Of a stretch of DNA of 5,370 nucleotides, positions 1-5,370 are shown in pieces. The stretch's first letter is position 1. Each line of letters opens with the position of its first letter. The notes under the pieces were generated by a model. The model was not told the origin of the DNA and did no database searches. It saw only the letters and a list, made by a program, of their open reading frames with translations. This DNA comes from Armatimonadota bacterium (lineage in GTDB: Bacteria; Sysuimicrobiota; Sysuimicrobiia; Sysuimicrobiales; VGFF01). Where the stretch lies: the NCBI GenBank assembly GCA_016868955.1, contig VGFF01000136.1, forward strand, positions 1 through 5,370, in the 5' to 3' direction. Made by a program: the position numbers and the translations under genes.

Positions 1-880
1 GGACGTCAGGCGCTGGATCGCGTGCGCGCTCCACTCGACGTCGTCTATCCCGACGACCGCCACGTCCTCTGGCACGCGCAGGCCGCGCTCTCGCGCGGCC
101 TGCAGGACACCGATCGCCATCGCGTCCGTCACCGCGAACACGGCGGTCGGGCGCCGCCGCCGCTACAACAGCGCGTGCGCTGCCGCGCGGGCGGCGTCGG
201 TGTCGATCGCGGAACGCCGTACGCGCCCGGCGTCGAATCTCACGCCCCAACACGCCAGCGCGTCCGCGTAGCCCGCGAGGGTGTCGGCGCCGAACGCGTA
301 GTCGACGTCGGCCGCGATCAAGCCGACCTCGCGGTGGCCCAACCGCAGCAGATGGTTCGTGCCGAGCCGGGCGCCCGCGCGGTAGTCCGGCACGACCGCC
401 GGTACGTCGTCGAGGTAGGCGTCGACGACGCACGAAAGGAAGACGGCGCCGGCGCCAACTCGCGATCCAAGCGCGGTCGGGCACGCCGACGACGAGCACG
501 CCTTCGACGGAGCTCGGCGCAACTTCAGGCGCCTCGACGTCCGCCGCAGGTCGAGCGGGCGCGGGCGTCGCCAGGATGCCGTAACCGTTGGCGTTTGCCG
601 TGGCGGCCACCCCGCCGAGGACAACACGATAGAAGAAATCGCCGAACAAGTTCGTCAGGTTCAGACCGGAGACGATGCCGAGGGTCTCGGCGCGACGCCC
701 CGCCAAGCGCCGCCCGTGGGGATTTGGCGCGTACCGCCACGTGCGGGCGGCTGCGCGCACGCGCGGACTCCCATTGAGCGCCAGCTAGGCCGTCGCAAGC
801 GAGACGCCAGCGAGCTTGGCGACGCCTCGGATCGTCGCATCGCGCGTCGGAGATCGAGGGTCTCGGGCACTTTTGGACAT
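1..880 (-). pseudogene. LacI-family transcriptional regulator, disrupted, C-terminus outside window
   Basis: The conceptual product is a LacI/GalR-type repressor: an N-terminal helix-turn-helix (residues about 15-37, ATIRGVAKLAGVSLAT then LALNG), a YAPNP hinge start, and a periplasmic-binding-protein-like effector domain (LGHREVGLIA, TAVFAVTDAMAIGVL, LRVPEDVAVVGIDD). I place the start at the ATG at 880-878, the only in-frame start before the HTH; it lies inside the operator palindrome. The frame is broken three times. Codon 32 in the HTH, where the family usually has Ser, is TAG (787-785). One extra base near 430 shifts the frame between LPFV and VVDAYLDD. A second TAG lies at 165-163, before RRRRPTAVFA. 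About nine residues also seem missing between LNGSPRV and YAPN, near position 755. Homology continues across each lesion, so this is one decayed gene, or possibly sequencing error. The C-terminal residues lie beyond position 1. It probably once repressed itself and perhaps neighbouring genes through the palindrome. Confidence 0.9.
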
Positions 881-913
881 CGCATGTAAACCGGTTTACA
901 TGCGATGTCCAAA
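872..913. promoter_or_regulatory. 42-bp perfect palindrome with LacI-family operator core
   Basis: Two 21-base arms meet between 892 and 893 with no mismatch. The centre, TGTAAACCGGTTTACA (885-900), has the A/T-rich half-sites and central CG pair typical of LacI/GalR operators. The site lies between the garR stop (938) and the LacI-family gene, and the regulator's ATG (880-878) is in one arm, which points to autoregulation. No U-tract follows on the minus strand, so it is not an intrinsic terminator. In RNA the arms could fold and bury the start codon. That it is an operator is an inference from sequence and context. Confidence 0.88.
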
Positions 914-937
914 CCCTCTTCTGCGTCGCCCCCGCGG

Positions 938-1834
938 TCAGTCCAGCCCGGAGAGCGCGGACAGGAGCTTCGCGAGAGCGGAGTGGTCGAGATCGCCGTC
1001 GCCGCGGCCGCGCAGCGCCCCGAACAGCTGCTGCACGATGGCGGTCGCCGGCAAGGGAACGCCGGCGGCGCCGCCGGAAGTGAGCGCGATGTTGAGGTCC
1101 TTGTGGTGGAGGTTCACGCGAAAGCCGGGCTGGAAGTTGCCATCGAGCATCCGCTGGCCGTGCAGATCGAGGATGCGGCTCTGGGCGAATCCGCCGAGCA
1201 GCGCCTGCCGCACCTTCGCGGAGTCGACCCCGAGCTTGTTCGCGAGCGTCAGCGCTTCCGCGACCGCCTGGATCGTGATCGCGACTACGACCTGATTGCA
1301 GGCTTTGCACACCTGTCCGGCGCCGATCTCGCCGATGCGGACGATGTTCTTGCCCATGACCTGAAACAGCGGAAAGCATGCATCGAAGACCGCCTGCTCG
1401 CCGCCGACCATGATCGACAGCGTCGCTTCGGCCGCGCCCTTCTGGCCACCGCTCACCGGCGCGTCCAGCATCGCCACGCCCTCCTCAGCGAGCCGCGCCG
1501 CGATGTCGCGCGTCGCGACCGGTGAGATCGTGCTCATGTCGACGACGATCTGCCCGGGCCGGGTCGCCTCCGTGACGCCCTGCGGGCCGAACAGCACCTG
1601 CTCGACGTCCGGCGTGTCGGGCAGCATGAGGATGATCACGTCCGCGACACGGACGACGCCGGCCGGCGAACCACCGTCGCTGGCGCCGCCGGCGACGAGC
1701 GCCTCCACGGCGGCCCGGCTGCGGTTGTGCACGGTCACGGCATAGCCGGCATTGACGAGGTGGCCGGCCATCGGCCGACCCATGATCCCCAGGCCGATGA
1801 ACCCGACGCGCATCCTCGCCGCAGAGACGGTCAA
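938..1834 (-). CDS. garR: 2-hydroxy-3-oxopropionate (tartronate semialdehyde) reductase
   Basis: A beta-hydroxyacid dehydrogenase that reduces tartronate semialdehyde to D-glycerate with NAD(P)H in the cytoplasm. Counting from the internal Met at 1813, it shows the dinucleotide-binding GLGIMG (residues 7-12), the substrate-binding DAPVSGG (117-123), the GAGQVCKACNQ segment with the catalytic Lys at 170, and KDLNIA (238-243). The C-terminal run FQPGFRVNLHHKDLN and DHSAL is what I recall as typical of GarR/GlxR rather than of 3-hydroxyisobutyrate dehydrogenases. I prefer the TTG start at 1834 (298 aa) because an AGGAGGT lies 6 nt upstream and the TTG overlaps the hyi stop as TTGA. The ATG at 1813 (291 aa) also fits family length but has a weaker ribosome binding site. 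It is the last intact gene of the operon. L-threonate dehydrogenase (LtnD) is a related alternative but fits less well. Confidence 0.93.
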   Translation of the reverse strand: MTVSAARMRVGFIGLGIMGRPMAGHLVNAGYAVTVHNRSRAAVEALVAGGASDGGSPAGVVRVADVIILMLPDTPDVEQVLFGPQGVTEATRPGQIVVDMSTISPVATRDIAARLAEEGVAMLDAPVSGGQKGAAEATLSIMVGGEQAVFDACFPLFQVMGKNIVRIGEIGAGQVCKACNQVVVAITIQAVAEALTLANKLGVDSAKVRQALLGGFAQSRILDLHGQRMLDGNFQPGFRVNLHHKDLNIALTSGGAAGVPLPATAIVQQLFGALRGRGDGDLDHSALAKLLSALSGLD

Positions 1835-2613
1835 GACAGCACCTCCTGGATCCAACCGAACGACTCGTCCGAAGGTCCCTGCGGGCGGTACTCGGCGCTG
1901 ACGTAGCCGTCGTATCCGCATTCGGCGATGCGCCGGAACAGGTAACGGTAGTTGATCTCGCCGGTCCCCGGCTGTCCGCGATCCGGAGCGTCGGCGATCT
2001 GGATGTGACCGATGCGGGACACGTTCGCCGCGATCGTCGCTGCGAGGTTTCCCTCGTTGCGTTGCATGTGATACACGTCGTACTGCACCTTCAGCCCGGG
2101 ATGGCCGATTTCGTCGACGATCTCGAACGCCTCCGCCGACGTCTGCAAGAAGTAGCCCGGCGCGTCGAAGCGATTGAGCGGCTCGAACAGCAGCAGGATC
2201 CCGGCGTCCGCAGTCTTCGCGGCCGCCTCGCGCAGGTTCACGACGAGCGTCTGCCGTTGTTCCTCGCGCGAGATCCCCGGCAACGTCTTGCCGACGAGCA
2301 CGTTCAACCGCCGGCAATCCAGCCGCTTCGCGAACGCGATGCCTCGGTCGACGGTTTGGCGGAAGGTCTCGCGCTTCGCCGGATCGACCGCGTATCCACG
2401 GTCTCCGGCGGCGAAGTCGCCGACGTCGAGGTTGAACAGGACCTGCGTCAACTCGTGGCGCGCCAGCGCGCGCCGGATGCCGTCGACGTCTTCCTTGTGG
2501 GGAAACATGAACTCGACGGCGTCGAAGCCCGCTTTGCGGGCCGCCCCAAACCGCTCGAGCAACGGCACTTCGGTGAAGACCAGCGACAGGTTGACCGCGA
2601 GCTTCGGCTTCAA
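1831..2613 (-). CDS. hyi: Hydroxypyruvate isomerase
   Basis: A TIM-barrel enzyme of the xylose-isomerase-like superfamily that interconverts hydroxypyruvate and tartronate semialdehyde; its product is the substrate of the next gene, garR. The 260 residues match the usual family length of about 258. The four metal ligands are in place: Glu144 (FEPLNRFDAPGYF), Asp179 (QYDVYHMQ), Gln205 (HIQIADAPDRGQPGTGE) and Glu241 (SAEYRPQG). Early motifs NLSLVFTE and AVEFMFPH also fit. Translation starts at TTG (2613-2611), which overlaps the stop of the upstream aldolase gene as TTGA and sits 5-6 nt after AGGAGGG. The nearby ATG at 2618-2616 is in the aldolase frame (ATG CTT TGA) and is not a start. The related 2-oxo-tetronate isomerase OtnI is the main alternative. 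The garR neighbour favours Hyi. Confidence 0.93.
   Translation of the reverse strand: MKPKLAVNLSLVFTEVPLLERFGAARKAGFDAVEFMFPHKEDVDGIRRALARHELTQVLFNLDVGDFAAGDRGYAVDPAKRETFRQTVDRGIAFAKRLDCRRLNVLVGKTLPGISREEQRQTLVVNLREAAAKTADAGILLLFEPLNRFDAPGYFLQTSAEAFEIVDEIGHPGLKVQYDVYHMQRNEGNLAATIAANVSRIGHIQIADAPDRGQPGTGEINYRYLFRRIAECGYDGYVSAEYRPQGPSDESFGWIQEVLS
1841..1847 (-). promoter_or_regulatory. Shine-Dalgarno site that decides the garR TTG start
   Basis: The minus strand reads AGGAGGT, 6 nt before the TTG at 1834-1832. The site lies inside the last codons of hyi. The alternative ATG at 1813 would be 27 nt away, too far for this site to serve it. Confidence 0.8.
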
Positions 2614-3548
2614 AGCATCCCTCCTGAAGACTCCCCACGCATCGTCGCTTCCGCGACCGTCCAGCTTTGATGCACAAGGCCAACGACCGCCTCGGCAGCG
2701 GCGACCGGATCAGTGCCCACGGGGAAAAGGAAGTTGCGGCCGATGAGCGCGCCGCGCACGTTGGGGCCCGCCGCGATCGCGTACTCAAGCACCGGCAGGA
2801 AGTCCTCGAATGCGCCCGGCGGGTCGCCGCCGAGCACGAGGATCGGCAGGCTCGTCGCCGCCGCCACCGTCTCAAAGGGCGGGACGATCGGCAGCTTCAG
2901 CCACGTGTACGCGGATGACGTGCCAAGGCCGGCCGCGATCTCGGAGGCCCGCGCTTGTTCGAGCGCCTCCGGCACAATCTCCAAGACGGCGTCGTTGCGC
3001 CGCACCGCCATCGCCTCCAGGAACATCGTGACGCCGCGGCTCGTCACGGCGTCGACGGCCCGCGCCGTCGCCTGCAAGGTCGGCGCGGTCGTGGAATCGC
3101 GCGGATCGATGCGGACCATGCACGCCGCGGCATCGAGGCGAAACCGCTCGATGCCCTCGATGGTGTACGCCGTGTAGCGATCGTCCAGTTCGACCGACGC
3201 CCCCCGCAATCCGCCCCGATTCATGCACCCGACGAGCAGCCTCCCATCGAGGCGGCTCCACCCTTTCTCGTCGCGTTCAAGAGACAACAACAGGAGCAGA
3301 TCCTCGATAACGTCCGCCGTCCCCATCACGCCGTCGACGCCGTCGACCTCGAACACGGCCCAGATACGCGCCAAGTGCGATCGGTGGTCGGCGGCGACGA
3401 TCACCAGCGTGCCAGCCGTCGTCAGCGCCGGGCGACGACGACGCGTCTGCGCCTCGACGAGGATGCGATCGGGTTTCATCGCCCGCTGCGTGCACAACGC
3501 TCCGTAACGGGAAGTAGGCAGGTGCTCGTCGATGTAGAAGATGCTCAT
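2610..3548 (-). CDS. Cgl0159-like (beta/alpha)8-barrel protein, class I aldolase homologue
   Basis: A 312-residue protein that I recognise as the Cgl0159-like family, related to DeoC and class I fructose-bisphosphate aldolases. Such proteins are often found in inositol or sugar catabolic clusters and presumably cleave a phosphorylated sugar in the cytoplasm. The exact substrate is not known to me. Landmarks: LVIVAADH (48-55), DGVMGTADVIEDLL (72-85), GCMNRGGLRGASVELDDRYT (107-126), SSAYTWLKLPI (211-221, whose Lys218 is a candidate Schiff-base lysine), LVLGGDPPG (237-245) and VRGALIGRNFLFP (264-276). The start is the ATG at 3548, with GGAG 7 nt upstream and an ATGA overlap with the kinase stop; an upstream extension would run into the kinase. 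Only about 13 residues separate AADH (52-55) from VDGVDG, where homologues I remember have about 30, so an in-frame deletion of roughly 18 residues is possible. The frame is open, but full activity is uncertain. Confidence 0.85.
   Translation of the reverse strand: MSIFYIDEHLPTSRYGALCTQRAMKPDRILVEAQTRRRRPALTTAGTLVIVAADHRSHLARIWAVFEVDGVDGVMGTADVIEDLLLLLSLERDEKGWSRLDGRLLVGCMNRGGLRGASVELDDRYTAYTIEGIERFRLDAAACMVRIDPRDSTTAPTLQATARAVDAVTSRGVTMFLEAMAVRRNDAVLEIVPEALEQARASEIAAGLGTSSAYTWLKLPIVPPFETVAAATSLPILVLGGDPPGAFEDFLPVLEYAIAAGPNVRGALIGRNFLFPVGTDPVAAAEAVVGLVHQSWTVAEATMRGESSGGML
2619..2625 (-). promoter_or_regulatory. Shine-Dalgarno site that decides the hyi TTG start
   Basis: AGGAGGG on the minus strand ends 5 nt before the TTG at 2613. 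It sits within the last codons of the aldolase gene. This layout is repeated almost exactly at the hyi-garR junction. Confidence 0.85.
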
Positions 3549-3555
3549 TCCGTCG

Positions 3556-3559
3556 CTCC
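3556..3559 (-). promoter_or_regulatory. Ribosome binding site of the aldolase-like gene
   Basis: GGAG lies 7 nt before the ATG at 3548 and within the last codons of the kinase gene. It supports starting the protein at MSIFYIDEH. Confidence 0.6.
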
Positions 3560-4040
3560 GTATCGCGCGTAGCAGGGCGCGAGCGCCTCGTACAGGGCTT
3601 CGCAGGATTCGGCGATTCGGGCGTAAGCCTCGCATCGCGCGGGGTCGGGCGTGTCGTAAGTGACGTCAGCGTTCTTCATCTTCGCCGCGGCCAGCGGGTC
3701 TTCCCACCAGCCCAGCGCGGGTCCCGCGAGCAGGAACGCGCCCATCGATGCCGCTTCCGTGTCGCGAACCGTCACGCGGCTCGTTCCCGTGATCTCGCCA
3801 ATCATCGCGGGCCACGTCGTCGCCCCCGCCGGTCTGCCAACGGGCACGATCACCTGGATCGGCGCGTTTGCGTCGCGCAAGGCGCGCAGCGCCACGCGTA
3901 CCTCGAACCCTACGCCTTCCAGGGCGCTGCGCAGCAACGGGCCGCGCGTCGTTCCCAAGCCGAGCCCCGCCCAGACACCGCTCGCGGCCGCGTTCCAACG
4001 GGTAGCGCGGGCGCGACCGAAGAACGGCAGCAAGCGCACG

Positions 4041-4053
4041 CCCCCCCCCCCCC
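4041..4053. repeat. Homopolymer tract of 13 C (G on the coding strand)
   Basis: Thirteen consecutive Cs lie inside the kinase pseudogene, in the glycine-rich segment before LLPFF. Loss of one base (or any change giving a multiple of three) rejoins the two parts of the kinase frame. Such tracts slip during replication and are also often miscounted in sequencing. Confidence 0.95.
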
Positions 4054-5015
4054 GAGCCGAGCGGGGCCTCGGCTCCGAGCACGGCCGCGTCCTCGACGGT
4101 GACTCCGAGGATGCCGCAGATCCAGTGGACGACCGCTGATCCGGCGGGAATCCCCTGCTCGGCGATTTCGTATCCCGCGACGGCGGCGCCCGAGTACAGG
4201 ATGCGATCCGTCGGCGGCGCAGCAGCGAAAGGGCCAGGCACCATCGCCGAAACGTTGACCGCGGTCCCCAGGGTCACGAGCGCGCGTCGGCAGGACGCGG
4301 AGGTCGCAAGCGCCTCGCAGGCGCGATCGCCGGCGCCAACGACAACGGGGACGTCGTCAAGCACACCGAGTACCGCGGCGGCCTCGCCGCGCAATTTCCC
4401 AGCGACCGTGTGGGACGCGAGAACGGGCGGCAGTTAGGCCGGGCGAATTCCGGCGAACGCGATCGCTTCGTCCCACCACCCGCCCTCGCGGCGCCACATT
4501 AGCGTGCGCGAAGCGAGGGAAGGATCCGTTGCCGGCTGGCCGGTGAGGTGCAGAAGCAGGAAGTCGCGCGGATGCAGGATCCACCGCGCCGATCGCACGA
4601 CCTGCCGCATGTGGGCGTGCATCCACGAGAGCTTCGCGGCCGTGCATTGACCGTTCGGGCGCAGCCCGGTGCGCGTGTGCGCGTCCGGGTATCGAAGGCG
4701 TCGGCACCTCATGCGTGAGGCGGCGCAGGCTCCGGCCGTCGTCGTCGAACAGCGTCGCCTTGCAAGCGCTCGTGCCAAGATCGATCGCCACAACCTGCCG
4801 CGCAGTGTTCACACACGTTGAGTCGGCATGCGGCCGCGCCGGCTCTCGCCGCCCACCACATCCAGGAGCAGCGTCAATGGGAAGCGAGATCAGTCGGCGA
4901 ATCGACAGCCAGAGGGCCACAAACGGCGACGACGCAAGAGTGAAACGCGAGGATGCCTTCGTAACGGTCGCTCGAACAATCGCTGCCAATCTCGGTGAGA
5001 ACGGACGCGGCTGGG

Positions 5016-5091
5016 TGGTGGCCCCAGGGGAATTCGAATCCCCGTTTCAGCCTTGAGAGGGCTGCGTCCTAGGCCTCTAGACGATGGGGCC
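5016..5091 (-). tRNA. tRNA-Glu (anticodon CTC)
   Basis: A full cloverleaf can be folded by eye. The acceptor stem is GGCCCCA paired with TGGGGCC, the anticodon arm is CAGCC-CTCTCAA-GGCTG giving CTC (reads GAG), and the T arm is GGGGA-TTCGAAT-TCCCC. The discriminator is A (5019) and CCA is encoded (5018-5016). It lies 18 nt downstream of tRNA-Gln and is probably on the same transcript. The kinase pseudogene begins about 200 nt further downstream on the same strand. Confidence 0.97.
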
Positions 5092-5109
5092 GCGAAGACC
5101 GATTGTCGA

Positions 5110-5183
5110 TGGCTGGGGGAGGAGGATTCGAACCCCCGCTAACGGGTCCAGAGCCCGTCGTCCTACCACTAGACGATCCCCCA
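5110..5183 (-). tRNA. tRNA-Gln (anticodon CTG)
   Basis: The acceptor stem is TGGGGGA paired with TCCCCCA. The anticodon arm ACGGG-CTCTGGA-CCCGT gives CTG (reads CAG). The T arm GGGGG-TTCGAAT-CCTCC has one G-U pair. The discriminator is G (5113) and CCA is encoded (5112-5110). The weak 5' base pair starting with U is usual for bacterial tRNA-Gln. It is the first gene after the promoter at 5241-5270. Confidence 0.97.
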
Positions 5184-5240
5184 ACGAGCGTTCGGCACTC
5201 TGAGAGCGCCGAGGGGGCCGGCCGGAAACCAGCAAGCCTC

Positions 5241-5270
5241 ATTATTCCTGCAGCTTATCGGCATTGTCAA
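5241..5270 (-). promoter_or_regulatory. Sigma-70-type promoter for the tRNA-Gln/tRNA-Glu pair
   Basis: On the minus strand a perfect -35 box TTGACA (5270-5265) is followed after 18 bases by AATAAT (5246-5241), five of six matches to the -10 consensus. Transcription would begin near 5234, leaving a leader of about 50 nt before tRNA-Gln. It stands out as an A/T-rich patch in a GC-rich region. No start site has been measured. Confidence 0.75.
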
Positions 5271-5316
5271 ACGACGCCGCATCCCCCGTACGGACGATCC
5301 CCTGCAGTTGACCCGA

Positions 5317-5370
5317 TGTCGTGGACACCTGATCGTTTGGGGTAGCCCCCAGGAAGGGGGTCTGCGATGG
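5317..5370 (+). other. Possible insertion-sequence end or gene leader with hairpin-enclosed ribosome binding site
   Basis: At the right edge the plus strand has TGTCGTGGACACC (5317-5329), which resembles the terminal inverted repeats of some IS3-family elements as I remember them. It is followed by a hairpin of five C (5346-5350) and five G (5356-5360) around an AGGAA loop, then ATG at 5367-5369, 6 nt after the G run. This looks like the leader of a gene that continues beyond the window, possibly a transposase. No coding sequence is available to confirm it. Confidence 0.35.

Larger units (their letters stand above)
3545..4812 (-). pseudogene. FGGY-family carbohydrate kinase (xylulokinase-like), disrupted
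   Basis: The remains of an ATP-dependent sugar kinase. The N-terminal phosphate-binding segment is VVAIDLGTSACKATLF (residues about 7-22 from the GTG at 4812-4810). The middle part has TAAKLSWMHAH, GAGDRACEAL and LGTAVNVSAMV. The C-terminal part has RATRWNAAASGVWAGLGLGTTRG, LEGVGFEVR, GRPAGATTW and EAASMGAFLLAG. There are three lesions. Near 4670 the frame jumps by one base and the text passes from VPTPSIPGRAHA straight to TGLRPNGQ, skipping about 80 residues that FGGY kinases have there. An in-frame TAA lies at 4436-4434, between AGIRPA and LPPVLAS. A 13-C tract (4041-4053) shifts the frame; 12 Cs would restore GSGGGG to VRLLPFF. Conceptual length is about 420 residues against a usual 490-500. 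The stop (3547-3545) overlaps the aldolase ATG as ATGA, so the gene once headed the operon. The internal deletion argues for a true pseudogene; the TAA and C-tract alone could be sequencing errors. The sugar substrate cannot be told. Confidence 0.87.

Noticed and set aside
22..777. Plus-strand frame of 251 codons opposite the regulator
   Set aside because: It is the antisense shadow of the LacI-family pseudogene, which is recognisable on the minus strand throughout.
163..787. Recoding of TAG as an amino acid
   Set aside because: The same gene also has a frameshift and a deletion, and the kinase has an in-frame TAA. Ordinary decay or sequencing error explains all of these without a new code.
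872..913. The palindrome as an intrinsic terminator of the garR transcript
   Set aside because: The stem is strong but is not followed by a U-rich run on the minus strand, and the core matches LacI-family operators.
905..1525. Plus-strand open frame of 206 codons starting inside the palindrome
   Set aside because: It is antisense to garR. Its ATG TCC AAA start is only the mirror of the regulator start created by the palindrome, and its arginine-rich, low-complexity product matches no family I know.
2005..3572. Several long plus-strand frames opposite hyi and the aldolase gene
   Set aside because: Minus-strand frames show strong family motifs and linked ribosome binding sites. The plus-strand products are Arg/Ala-rich, as expected for shadows in high-GC DNA.
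5103..5345. Plus-strand frame of 80 codons starting MSMAGGGGFEPP
   Set aside because: It lies across tRNA-Gln and its promoter. The GGGGFEPP start is the well-known false translation of a tRNA 3' end.

Overview
The window comes from a high-GC bacterium (roughly two-thirds G+C by eye) and holds a sugar or sugar-acid catabolic cluster read entirely on the minus strand. The Cgl0159-type aldolase homologue is, as I remember it, commonest in Actinobacteria and some neighbouring high-GC phyla. The sequence alone does not fix the lineage.

Reading order on the minus strand, from high to low coordinates: a tRNA pair (Gln-CTG, then Glu-CTC) behind a good sigma-70-like promoter (about 5016-5270). Next come about 200 bases with no recognisable signal, then an FGGY-family carbohydrate kinase (4812-3545) that is broken. 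Three open enzyme genes follow: a Cgl0159-like TIM-barrel aldolase homologue (3548-2610), hydroxypyruvate isomerase (hyi, 2613-1831) and tartronate semialdehyde reductase (garR, 1834-938). The four genes are linked by three 4-base stop/start overlaps (ATGA, TTGA, TTGA), so they form one translationally coupled operon. Last is a LacI-family regulator (880 to beyond the window edge), also broken. Its start codon lies inside a perfect 42-bp palindrome whose centre is a textbook LacI-family operator.

Hyi converts hydroxypyruvate to tartronate semialdehyde, and GarR reduces that to D-glycerate. The kinase and aldolase would normally act upstream by phosphorylating and cleaving a substrate. That substrate cannot be read from the sequence.

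The most notable feature is uneven decay. The kinase has an apparent internal deletion with a frame change, an in-frame TAA and a 13-C tract that breaks the frame. The regulator has two in-frame TAG codons, a one-base frameshift and a small deletion in its DNA-binding region. The three genes between them stay open over about 2.6 kb. I see no clearly new type of system: this looks like a known kind of pathway cluster losing its regulator and kinase. The right edge (about 5308-5370, plus strand) may be the start of an insertion sequence or another gene, with its ribosome binding site in a hairpin loop; this is tentative.
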